From positions 3,695,008 through 3,759,007 of the forward strand of contig CM046839.1 of the NCBI GenBank assembly GCA_025618425.1: a stretch of 64,000 nt of DNA, written 5' to 3'. A model generated the notes under the pieces. It saw only the letters and a program-made list of their open reading frames with translations. It had not been told where the DNA came from and searched no databases. Made by a program: the position numbers and the translations under genes. This DNA comes from Heliocidaris tuberculata. Lineage: Eukaryota > Echinodermata > Echinoidea > Camarodonta > Echinometridae. Of the stretch, positions 12,901-21,341 are shown in pieces; the first letter of the stretch is position 1; every line of letters starts with the position of its first letter.

Positions 12901-13125
12901 AATATTAGGGCCATGTTGTTTATACTTGAATCTTATTAATTCCACATTATTTACAAGTAATTCTTGAAAATAATAACTATGTTTCTTTTCATACTAACAC
13001 AGTCTCAAATGCAACAACTGAGAGACATGGGATTGACAGACGATACTACTAACCTTAGAGCGCTACAAGCTACCGGAGGAGATCTACAGGCAGCGCTACA
13101 TCTCATTCTAGAGGGCAGGTTATGA
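3854..13125 (+). CDS. UBL7: Ubiquitin-like protein 7 (UBL + UBA domains)
   Basis: Ten coding exons join in phase: 3854-3992, 5127-5246, 5708-5787, 6395-6479, 6714-6771, 7067-7185, 7682-7731, 10492-10611, 11891-12145, 13003-13125. They total 1,149 nt and 382 residues, close to the vertebrate UBL7 length of about 380. The start has an AAAATGG context and an in-frame TGA at 3839-3841. Residues 1-90 form a ubiquitin-like domain (LVYCGKLMKD, then VKAGCTVHILRK). Residues 87-190 are helical and match the conserved UBL7 middle (IRQLLNALHAAL, AATPGM, AHPAIGHAV). A Gly/Ser/Pro-rich linker leads to TTAQLTAALAAA and ITADIFRQAMSQAL, as in the family. The last 40 residues are a UBA domain (QLRDMGLTDD, LRALQATGGDLQAALHLIL). 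UBL-UBA proteins of this type are thought to bridge ubiquitinated cargo and the proteasome or related machinery. That role is by homology. Confidence 0.93.
4105..4240. repeat. Solo arm fragment of the 41.3 kb foldback family
   Basis: TAGACCGAAAATTCTGTCTC, GGGTCGGC and TTAGAGACAGAA occur here in the same order as in the arms of the 41281-43759 element. One arm only, in UBL7 intron 1. Confidence 0.7.
4301..4628. mobile_element. 328-bp TIR element with 8-bp target duplication TTTCACCC
   Basis: Ends are inverted: GGGCTAACTCGGCACTAGGG.. on the left pairs with ..CCCTAGTGCCGAGTTAGCCC on the right. The direct repeat TTTCACCC lies at 4293-4300 and 4629-4636. The size and 8-bp duplication fit a non-autonomous hAT-, P- or Merlin-type element. 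It sits in UBL7 intron 1. A second, expanded member in the opposite orientation lies at 25411-26578. Confidence 0.88.
5127..5246 (+). CDS. UBL7: UBL7 exon 2
   Basis: Acceptor ..CATTACAG, donor CTG|GTAAAC. It encodes the second half of the ubiquitin-like domain (VYCGKLMKDTDSL..GCTVHILRKKLPEPE), the most recognisable UBL7 stretch. Confidence 0.93.
5708..5787 (+). CDS. UBL7: UBL7 exon 3
   Basis: Acceptor TTTGCTCAG, donor GCT|GTAAGT. It encodes the helix GIRQLLNALHAALLNPAHRQ that follows the UBL domain. Confidence 0.9.
6395..6479 (+). CDS. UBL7: UBL7 exon 4
   Basis: Acceptor CTATTTCAG, donor ATGT|GTAAGT. It encodes HKILTSPETIDNIIAATPGM, matching the conserved family segment. Confidence 0.92.
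6714..6771 (+). CDS. UBL7: UBL7 exon 5
   Basis: Acceptor ATATGCAG, donor GGAG|GTAAGA. It encodes MLRDPQLLVQVADPDNVR. Confidence 0.9.
6853..6930. repeat. (CT)n microsatellite
   Basis: A pure pyrimidine run of CT with TTT and CCC interruptions, in UBL7 intron 5. Confidence 0.85.
7067..7185 (+). CDS. UBL7: UBL7 exon 6
   Basis: Acceptor CTGTGTAG, donor GATC|GTGAGT. It encodes IVKAHPAIGHAVMHIAASV plus an acidic/Gly-rich tail, matching the AHPALV-type segment of UBL7. Confidence 0.9.
7682..7731 (+). CDS. UBL7: UBL7 exon 7
   Basis: Acceptor TTTGTGTAG, donor GAG|GTGAGT. A short acidic exon (PAFFPDLTSDEEMETAE) equivalent to the acidic segment after the helical middle in vertebrate UBL7. Confidence 0.85.
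8057..10446. repeat. Inverted pair of TACCGTAAATAAC repeats bounding 2.4 kb
   Basis: TACCGTAAATAAC..ACCGC on the left faces GCGGTTAATACAGCGTTATT..TACGGTA on the right. Both ends also carry a GTATTAACCGCACCCCC-type core, so they may be the termini of one nested transposon or two separate small elements. The interval fills most of UBL7 intron 7 and contains the palindrome at 9362-9965 and a small hairpin CGAGGTTAT..ATAACCTCG near 8442. Confidence 0.55.
9362..9965. repeat. 604-bp near-perfect palindrome
   Basis: The left arm (about 9362-9645) and right arm (about 9684-9965) are reverse complements with only scattered mismatches. Outer ends are AGATTAAGGCAAAGTGATAC and its complement. The centre holds a second small hairpin, GCTCAACCGATGCGCATTGG followed by TTGAGC. 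It lies in UBL7 intron 7. Confidence 0.92.
10492..10611 (+). CDS. UBL7: UBL7 exon 8
   Basis: Acceptor CTCTTGGACAG, donor GGG|GTAAGT, exactly 40 codons. Gly/Ser-rich linker followed by ITTAQLTAALAAAGV. Confidence 0.88.
10768..11281. mobile_element. hAT-like MITE with 8-bp target duplication GTATGAAT
   Basis: Ends are CAGGGTTGTCAC and GTGACAACGCTG, flanked by GTATGAAT at 10760-10767 and 11282-11289. CA..TG termini plus an 8-bp duplication are typical of hAT elements. There is no transposase in 514 bp. It lies in UBL7 intron 8. Its interior includes (GGGTAC)n at about 10931-10951 and a GC-rich hairpin near 11215-11262. Confidence 0.85.
11660..11790. repeat. Small inverted-repeat element
   Basis: ATGTACAGAGTTTGGCCAAC at the left end pairs with GTTGGCCGAACTCTGTGCAC plus AT at the right end. 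About 130 bp, UBL7 intron 8. Confidence 0.65.
11891..12145 (+). CDS. UBL7: UBL7 exon 9
   Basis: Acceptor CTCCTGTCTAG, donor CGG|GTAAAT, 85 codons. A Ser/Pro/Gly low-complexity stretch, then SLITADIFRQAMSQALQ, a UBL7 family motif just before the UBA domain. The ATG ATG at the exon start is internal, not an initiator. Confidence 0.88.
13003..13125 (+). CDS. UBL7: UBL7 exon 10 (UBA domain, stop)
   Basis: Acceptor ACTAACACAG, 40 codons plus TGA. It encodes the whole UBA domain (MQQLRDMGLTDD..LRALQATGGDLQAALHLIL). The 3' part of this exon, from 13048, is also copy 1 of the downstream tandem array. Confidence 0.93.
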   Translation, partial: SQMQQLRDMGLTDDTTNLRALQATGGDLQAALHLILEGRL

Positions 13126-14045
13126 TATCAAGATTGAGAAATAGTCGTGGGGATTCCCCTAACTGTACTGCTGGATCATAAAGAGACCAGGGTGGGGCAT
13201 ACTAATCTTAGAGTGCTACACGCTACCAGAGGAGATCTACAGGCAGCATTAAATCTCATTCTAGAGGGCAGGTTATGATATCAAGATTGAGAAATAGTCG
13301 CGGGGATTCCCCTAACTGTACTGCTGGATCATAAAGAGACCAGGGTGGGGCATACTAACCTTAGAGCGCTGCAAGCTACCGGAGGAGATCTACAGGCAAC
13401 ATTACATTTCATTCTAGAGGGCAGGTTATGATATCAAGATTGAGAAATAGTTGCGGGGATTCCCCTAACTGTACTGCTGGGTCATAAAGAGGCCAGGGTG
13501 GGGCATACTAATATTAGAGTGCTACATGGTACCAGAGGAGATCTACAGGCAGCATTAAATCTCATTCTAGAGGGCAGGTTATGATATCAAGATTGAGAAA
13601 TAGTCGCGGGGATTCCCCTAACTGTACTGCTGGATCATAAAGAGACCAGGGTGGGGCATACTAACCTTAGAGCGCTGCAAGCTACCGGAGGAGATCTACA
13701 GGCAACATTACATTTCATTCTAGAGGCAGGTTATGATATCAAGATTGAGAAATAGTTGCGGGGATTCCCCTAACTGTACTGCTGGGTCATAAAGAGGCCA
13801 GGGTGGGGCATACTAATCCTAGAGTGCTACACACTACCGGAGGAGATCTACAGGCAGCATTAAATCTCATTCTAGAGGGCAGGTTATGATATTAAGATTG
13901 AGAAATAGTCATGGGGATTCCCCTAACTGTACTGCTGGATCATAGAGAGGCCAGGGTGGGGCATAATAACCTGTGCGCATTACAAGCTACCCGAGGAGAT
14001 TTACAGGCAGCATTACATCTCATTGTAGAGGGCGGGTTGTGATTT
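13048..14045 (+). repeat. Tandem array of a 153-bp unit derived from the UBA exon
   Basis: Units start at 13048, 13201, 13354, 13507, 13660, 13812 and 13965, a spacing of 153 bp except one 152. Each unit has the last 26 codons of the UBL7 UBA domain, its stop, and about 75 bp of 3' flank (GGGGATTCCCCTAACTGTAC). The first unit is the real exon 10. Units 2, 4 and 6 share one set of variants and units 3 and 5 another, so the array is dimeric. Downstream units have no splice acceptor and probably are not translated. Confidence 0.95.
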
Positions 14046-14059
14046 AGTTGTGGGATGGT

Positions 14060-15872
14060 TACATGTCGTTTTTCCGAAGGTTCGTATTTCTGAAGGTTCT
14101 TATTTCCGAAGGTTCGTATTTCTGAAAATGAAATACGGTTTGTAATTCCGAAAATGAAATAGGGTTCATAATTCCAAAAATGAAATAGGTACCCAGAAAG
14201 GAGGGAGGGGGAACCAAAACGACTGAGCAGCCCCCCCCCCCCCCCATATCAAGGGTAAAAAAAAAAAAGAGAGAGAGATAAAAGAGAGAAAAAAACTATT
14301 ACAGAATAAAAACCAGTGAATTATCTGGCGATAATTCTGTCTTTCCATATATTATGTTATTTTCCTTTTATTTCTTCTTCACTTTCTATCTTTCATTATG
14401 TTATTCTTTGTGTTTATCCTTCTATCATTTCCTCTTGCTGTCTTCGTTATGTTAATTTGTTTAAGTTTCTTCTATCTTCTTCTCTTTCTATCTTTCCTTA
14501 TGTTATTCTTTGTTTTTATTCTATCATTTTCTCTGTCTATGTTCATTATGTTAAAAATAGGAAACCATAAGATAAAAACAAAGAATAACAAAAGGAAATA
14601 TAGAAAGAGAGAAAGACAGAAGGATAAAAGCAAAGAATAACATAAGGAAAGTTAGAGAGAAAAGATGATGGAAGAAAAACAACATAACATAGGGAAAGAT
14701 AGAATTATCTGGCGGCCGCCAGAAACTTGTCTGGCGGCTGCCAAATACTTATCTAGCAGCCGCCAATATTATATTTTCCTTCCATCATCTTCTCTTTAAC
14801 TTTACTTATGTTATTCTTTGCTGCGTGGCCGCCGCACGGGCTCCCTACAATACTCGAGTGACCCCCTCCCGTATCTCGCCTGACTTGTACAAAGTCAGGT
14901 GTTCTTTGAGTCGTCAGACGGCTTCTACGTGCCCCGCCCAGGCTCCTGTCAGTTCAGGAATTTGGCCTCTGTGGTATACTCATATACTTTAACACAGAAT
15001 TAACGCCCTTCTGGCTCCAAATAGACGATATATTCGAGGCTCGGTGGCGTTGACAGGACGTCGGGCGGAACCCGGGTGTCGGTACCGACAGAACTAGTGA
15101 TCATCGACCGAAACTCGGATGGCGTCCGCCCTTATGTCGAGTGGGGTTTGCCGGACTCCCGTTTGTTACTGACGGACGCAGGGCGACTTCTGATCACTAA
15201 TGTTCAAAGGGCTCCTCCTGAACCCCATCAAATATGTGACAAGGTAGATTTCAAGCGAAAAATACGCTTGACTCCCGGGCGAATTTGAAATTCAGCCACT
15301 TTCTGGTGATCCACAAATTCGGCCGGAGACCGTTGGATATGTGACGCAGGCTTTTGGAAGATAGAAAGAGGAAATGAAAGAAGGATAAAAACATAGAATA
15401 ACATAAGGAAATGTAGAATTATCTGGCGGCCGCCAGATAATTCACTGGTTTTTATTCTGTAAAATTTTTTTTTCCTCCTTTATCTCTCTCCCTTTTTTTT
15501 GACCCTTGATATGGAAAGGGGGTAGGGGGGGCTGCTCAGTCCTTTTGGTCTCCCCCTCCCTCGTTTTTAGGTACCTTATTTCATTTTTGGAATTATGAAC
15601 CCTTTTTCATTTTCAGAATTACGAACCCTATTTCATTTTCGGAATTACGAACTCCATTTCATTTTTCGGAATTATGAACCCTTTTCATTTTCGGAATTAT
15701 GAACCTTTGGATAAACGAACCTTTGGAATAACGAACCTTCGGAATAATGCAACAAATGTTCGGAATTATGAACCCTTTTTCATTTTCGGAATTATGAACC
15801 CCCAGGCCTGGGAAATCTCTGTTTCGGAATTATGAGCCTTCAGAAATACGAACCTTCGGAAAAACTAGTGCC
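14060..15872. mobile_element. 1.8-kb foldback transposon inserted in the UBA array
   Basis: The outer ends are inverted copies (TTTTTCCGAAGGTTCGTATT / complement at 15834-15865). Long inner arms also pair: the AGGGAGGGGG..CTGAGCAG stretch, the poly-G/C run, the ATATCAAGGGT block and CAGAATAAAAACCAGTGAAT. Palindromic TCTGGCGGCCGCCAGA sits near 15420 and a close form near 14709. The centre (about 14820-15350) is more GC-rich and unrelated to the arms. No transposase is recognisable. Exact boundaries are uncertain by about 15 bp. Confidence 0.75.
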
Positions 15873-16175
15873 CCCGTGGGGATTCCCCTATCTGTACTGC
15901 TGGATCATAAAGAGACCATGGTGGGGCATACTTACCTTAGAACGCTACAAGCTTCCGGAGATCTACAGGCAGCATTACCTGTCATTCTAGAGGGCAGGTT
16001 ATAATACTAAGATTGAGAAATAGTCGTGGGGATTCCCCTAACTGTACTGCTGGTTTATAGAGAGGCCAGGGTGAGGGTATACTAACATGAGAGCACTACA
16101 AGCTATGGAAGAAAGTTTACAGGCAGCAGTACATCTCATTCTCGGTGTTAGGAAATAATATCAAGACTGTTAGAT
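15873..16175 (+). repeat. Two decayed units of the UBA array beyond the insertion
   Basis: GTGGGGATTCCCCTA resumes at 15884. Unit starts are recognisable at 15930 and 16081, with more substitutions and small deletions than the units before the insertion. Confidence 0.85.
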
Positions 16176-16475
16176 AATCAGGGGAATCCCCAAACTGCTG
16201 GATAGTTAACAGACTAGGAAGAATCAAAATGTGCCATCTTGCATGCTCGAGCACAGATACTAAGTATATGGAATTTAAAGATATCCGATTTATTTGTTCA
16301 TCATTGCATCTTGTGGGTCTGCAGATTATTTCAATTTTTTTTGGTTTTTTTGTATGAATGCCATGGCCTTCTGGGGAGGGAGTTGTATTGAGCTAGAAGG
16401 GGTCATCATTGTCATTTTTTCTTAGTCATTCAACCAAATGCAGCTTTAAGAACCTTTTCAGAAGTAGTTCTTGTC

Positions 16476-16534
16476 ATTAATTTGTTTCAGGTGTAATTGA
16501 TCCGTTACAGGCATTACACCTGAAACAAGTTAAT
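16476..16534. repeat. Hairpin, 22-nt arms
   Basis: ATTAATTTGTTTCAGGTGTA plus AT at 16476-16497 is complementary, apart from the third and fourth positions, to 16513-16534 (ATTACACCTGAAACAAGTTA plus AT). Spacer 15 nt. Confidence 0.85.
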
Positions 16535-16535
16535 C

Positions 16536-16566
16536 CATGTAACAGATGTATTGGATCTGTTACATG
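16536..16566. repeat. Perfect hairpin, 12-bp stem
   Basis: CATGTAACAGAT, 7-nt loop, ATCTGTTACATG. It directly follows the previous hairpin. Confidence 0.9.
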
Positions 16567-19500
16567 CGAATGACATGCTATTAGAACTGAAAAGATGGAA
16601 GTAGATATGCAAGCACAACTCGCTTTTAATTTTATTAGACACAATATTATAGAAGCTTTCTAAGTATCCCCATCTTATACTTGTGCATGTTAAAACCAAG
16701 CCAAGTACTAGTAGGAGTCTGAATTTACCAGATTATTCTAGGATTTGCTTAAATCAAAATCCTGATATCACCAAAGAAGAACTTATCGAAAGACACTTTC
16801 AGCATTGTGTAATAACAAAGGGTTCAGTACACACGTACATCTCCCCTGTTAGTAACACATGTTGAAATGATTATAAAAATGTTCCCAAGTGCTTTATTGT
16901 GACTGGAAATCTCCCCCGAAGAAAATGTATAATTCATAATTATATGCGCATGAAGTTTTTGAGAAAATTGCCAGTGTGAATGAAATGCATAATATTTAAT
17001 GGTATACTCCGATAAAAGAGGATCACATTTATTAAGATTAATTTTCTCATTCAAGGCATGGGATATTGCAGAATAATTGCCATTTAGATATCTGGGAACA
17101 TCAATTTTTTGGACCCCTTGTAAATATTCATGTATTTTGCCTTGCATGTCTTTAAAATAGTAATCTTATCTAATCAATCATCTAGTCCTTAACCCTATGA
17201 TCAACCTTTTTCTAGGATTTTGACATTCTGATTTCACTTATCCATCATTTAAAAAATAGGTAAGAAAGTTCATAGTGCTGTAGTAACATAATGATCCAGA
17301 ATGCTATTAGTAAGAGTATAACAGTTACATGTACCTTGCAATGGAGTTTATTTGGTGCTAATGTACTTGCTCATATTTAATGTAAATTATTAAAGTGTTC
17401 TTAAAAGCAACTTTCAGTCTTTTTGTGTGTTAATGAATGTATCTTTTCATTTATAGAGAAGAGGGTGTGATATGGGGCTTGTGGTAGAAGTAATGTTACC
17501 AAATTATCAGAGGAAGAAAGTGTAAGAAAGAATGAAGAAAGAAATAGAGAATGGCAGTGAAATATGCTAGGGTGAATAGTACTCAAATGAGATAACAGAA
17601 GTGGTAGAGAATACAGGAAATAAACTGACAGAAAGAGTGAGAAGTAGTCTGCAGGAATAAACTCTATTTTGACACTGACAATTCTATAAAGCCTTTAGCT
17701 GACCCTAAATCAGCCAGTCTCTGGCCCTCGGAGCGGCTATAGTAGAGGTCCTATGGAGTGCAGTAGTAGAGCATGCAGTCTACTAGCATTATTAAAGTTG
17801 AGACACTCTGCTGCGTATTCTGACAAGGGTTTTCGCCTGCAAACTAGCGATAGGGAGTAAAGGAAAGAAACAAAATGAGTAGAGAGGAGAGAAAGAGTAA
17901 ATGTAATGGTGAAGAAAAAGGTATGTTCATTATTAAAAGCGATGTCTTTATTACGCTTCTCCAGTATGATAAGAAATAAACAAATACAGACTGGCACCAA
18001 ATGCAAGTGACTTTCAGCTTAAGGTTTATTACAGTTATCCTGACAAAATAAATTATTGCGGCAAAATTTACAATGGTTGGCAACACTTCGAGACTACACA
18101 AAAGCAACATAGTATTTTATCCCCAAAATTTTAAGTAGCCGTTGAAAAAAACAAAGGCAATATGCAACATGTGATGTACATTATTCCAGCTTAAATTGTT
18201 AGCAAAATAAAAACTGAGCATATATATACATACATATTAGTCATTTTGAGAACACACAACTTAATATTTCTGAAAATATTTTTTCCAAATATATATTCTT
18301 TATTCTCATATATATTTCTCAATGATTTCCTTGCAATTTGATACTCCTCAACATATTTACAAGACATACATGTATGGACATGTTACATATATCAACAACA
18401 TTTACAGGGAAAAGTAAAACAAATGGGAATGGAAAGATGTCATGAAAATAATTCTTGTAACGACATGTATTTCTGTATTTTCCTTGTACATTAAAGGCTC
18501 CACTCACTTGTACCATATCATTATTTCATATACCAGTTGACAGATGAGTTAATTTATATACAGAAAATTATTTAGTAAACATATTCTGGGAAATTTTGGG
18601 ACATGCAAAGGTCAAAATAATTAATATTGTCAACCCAGATTCAACGTAGGAAATCATACTACATGTTCTTCACACAAGAATTTTCAGCATGTCATAAATC
18701 TTGTCTTTTATCATAGTCACTTCTAATAATGATTTCAATAGATATCTAATACCCTGTGAGATACAATTATGATTACTGAATTTCATGTTTGAATCATATA
18801 TTTTTAAATTCTAGTATACCTTTAAAAAGAATAAAAGTGTAAAAAAAAGTAATGCAGGAACATATAGGGGTTTCAATATCTGTCCATCTACATGGTTTAT
18901 ATCTTTCTTTCAAACATATGTGAACTAGACATTCATCCTGAGTCTAATGCAGCATATATAATCGGAAGTTAAAGTCATCAATCACACATCGTAGAAAACT
19001 ACCCGAATTTCTCAAAAATATATTGTATATTCAACACACTTGACATTTCAAACTTGTTTTCATTCTGACCAGTTATAGTCTAGTCCTACACGTTGAACAC
19101 TGTTTTGCTCATGGAGATTAATTCTTCATTCATAGCACTCTATTACACTGATACTACAAGTCACAAAAGGTACATAAGACTTTCTTTAAATCGTCCTACC
19201 AAGAAAGCACTTCTTTGGGGCTCGTAAATTGACCCAAATGCCCAATTACTCAGGTATTTCTATGTCTACAGCCAAACTGTCGTATTGAGGAGTGAATCCT
19301 ACTGTCATGCTATTTCCTGAAATAATAAATAGTAGACTGTATGTACACCAAGCTCCTCTTATCATTACCACCAAAATATAGTCTCTCCTTTATTAATGCC
19401 CTTCACACAAGACAGGCAGTCTAGATACTGTATGTACCCTCTCATATGCATTCACATTTTGTAAGTATTATTCACTGCATATATTATTCACATTTCTTAT

Positions 19501-21215
19501 TTTCTTGGTCAACTTATACCACAACACTACTGTAGCACCGCTCCTAAAATACAAACATTGCATGTTGATACTTGTGCATTTTATTACTTTGTAAGTGCAC
19601 GTAGCTACGAAACAAGATATGAATTTTTTCTATGATGTTGATGCTTCTTTGCCTTTATGATTACTGTACTTGCAGGCTGACAAAACAGCTACAATGTAGA
19701 AATCCACTATCATCTTACTCTGGTGATCAACTAAAGCTGGAAGGCACAGTACATGTACTTACAACTATCCAAGATAATCTGTCTGAAAACTATTAACCAC
19801 CAGTCAATATTTTAAACCTTGCTATTATTGTTAATAGTACCATTCTTTCTTTAGTCACACACTTCATTACAGCATGAAAGCTTTGGTTTTGAAAAGAACA
19901 TTTCTTAAAGTCTAAATACGTTAACTTACAACATGCAATGTGCTTCCTATACACTCTCATTTCTGTATCAATGTATACATTCATTGAGGAAACTTACAGA
20001 TTTTTCTAAAGGACTGTACTCTAAATTAACTTTTTACATTAACAGCAATAATTCCTTGTCACTTCCACATTCTTACAAAGCACTAAAAAATCAAGTGAAG
20101 TTTTTTTTCTTTCATTTCTTTATACAACATATATAATACACATATTCAAGTAGCATCTAAATGATAAAAATACAAGGGGGCTCTGCGATTTGCCCGCGAA
20201 ACTATAGAAATAGCCCCTGAAAACCATCTAATAGCCCAATCTCCCCTCTTCGAAGATGAATTGGTTGTTCAAAAATGGAATTAGAAAGACTGTTGCATAA
20301 TCTGAATGAAATCTTCCCTGGTTTACATAAGCAGAACCCTCATTTACTAGTAAGATTTGAACTTCCAACTCTTTATAGTTGGTGTAGTCATTGAAGGAAA
20401 TGCATTCACAATGGGATGGGTTGGACCCCAAAAGTCACTTGCTTTAAAAATCAGAGGGTTAAAAGTTTCCGTATCATATTCTCGTCAAACACAGCATGAT
20501 TTTATAAAAGCAATTAAGCTTCCAAAGTAAAAGGCTTAAAAGCAAATACTTGGGGTACCATGGGTACCATGTTATTGGCATGTCTGCTTATTAAGTAGAA
20601 TATACATAAATGAGCGCTGAATACCAAGTTTGATTATCCTTCAGTGGTTCATTAAATATATAAAAAAAAGCACATGACTTATATCTCGTTTTCAAGGTGC
20701 TGGACTATAGTACCATAGCGGCATGAGAGGTGTTTATGATCTATGTTGCATATCATGCCTTTAAATGAAGCTTATAACAAAATATAGTACATAGACTACA
20801 TCATTATGACTTGGTACAGATGGTATTTAACTTCTGTGTACCATGGTTTCATAAAGTACTGATACACAGATAAGTCTGTATTGTATTCAATAAAAGCAGA
20901 CATATCAAACTTGTTTAGTCAAAGTTTGCTTGGTCGTCATCATTGTGTATCTACAACAGGGTTTGCAGGCATGAGAGCTTGTTCAAAATGGGCATGAAAT
21001 AAACAGCCCTTCATCCGTGCGAACTATCCTCTGTCATCTTAACCACGTGGCTCAAAAACTCTGCAGAATCTTACATGGATTTTCATCAAACCAATAGGTG
21101 CTTCAATAGGACAAGAACCCCTGGTAAAAGAATACTCCCTCTTTCACCCTGGCATTCCACCGTTGTCGGTCTCTGTCACATTCTAAGCAGCCGGCACTCT
21201 TGCAGTGTGGCCCTG
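16567..21215. other. Non-coding; probable 3' UTR of the Bcl-2 gene plus intergenic DNA
   Basis: No exon or conserved protein was seen on either strand. The part next to 21216 must include the 3' UTR of the minus-strand Bcl-2 gene. Several AATAAA-type signals on the minus strand (TTTATT on +, for example near 19392, 19577, 18300 and 18024) could end it, and the sequence alone does not decide which. Confidence 0.45.
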
Positions 21216-21341
21216 CTAGCGCTTTGTGATGCTTGCATACGATGCCTTACTGAGCTTGTAGACACCATATACTGCTGCACATGCGATTGCGATCTTCCCA
21301 ACAAAGATGAACTTGTTGGCTGAGAGGTACAGTACTTCCTC
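21216..21341 (-). CDS. Bcl-2 family gene, exon 4 (membrane anchor)
   Basis: Acceptor CCTTATGCAG, 41 codons plus TAG. Begins EEVLYLSANK directly after BH2, then a 20-residue hydrophobic segment and a Lys/Arg-containing tail, as in tail-anchored Bcl-2 proteins. Confidence 0.88.
   Translation of the reverse strand, partial: EEVLYLSANKFIFVGKIAIACAAVYGVYKLSKASYASITKR

Noticed and set aside
13201..14045. Extra UBA-encoding exons of UBL7
   Set aside because: Units begin mid-exon with no splice acceptor and each ends in a stop; the real UBA exon precedes them.
15076..15288. 70-residue frame in the GC-rich core of the 14-15.9 kb element
   Set aside because: Higher GC gives longer chance frames; no recognisable transposase or other domain.
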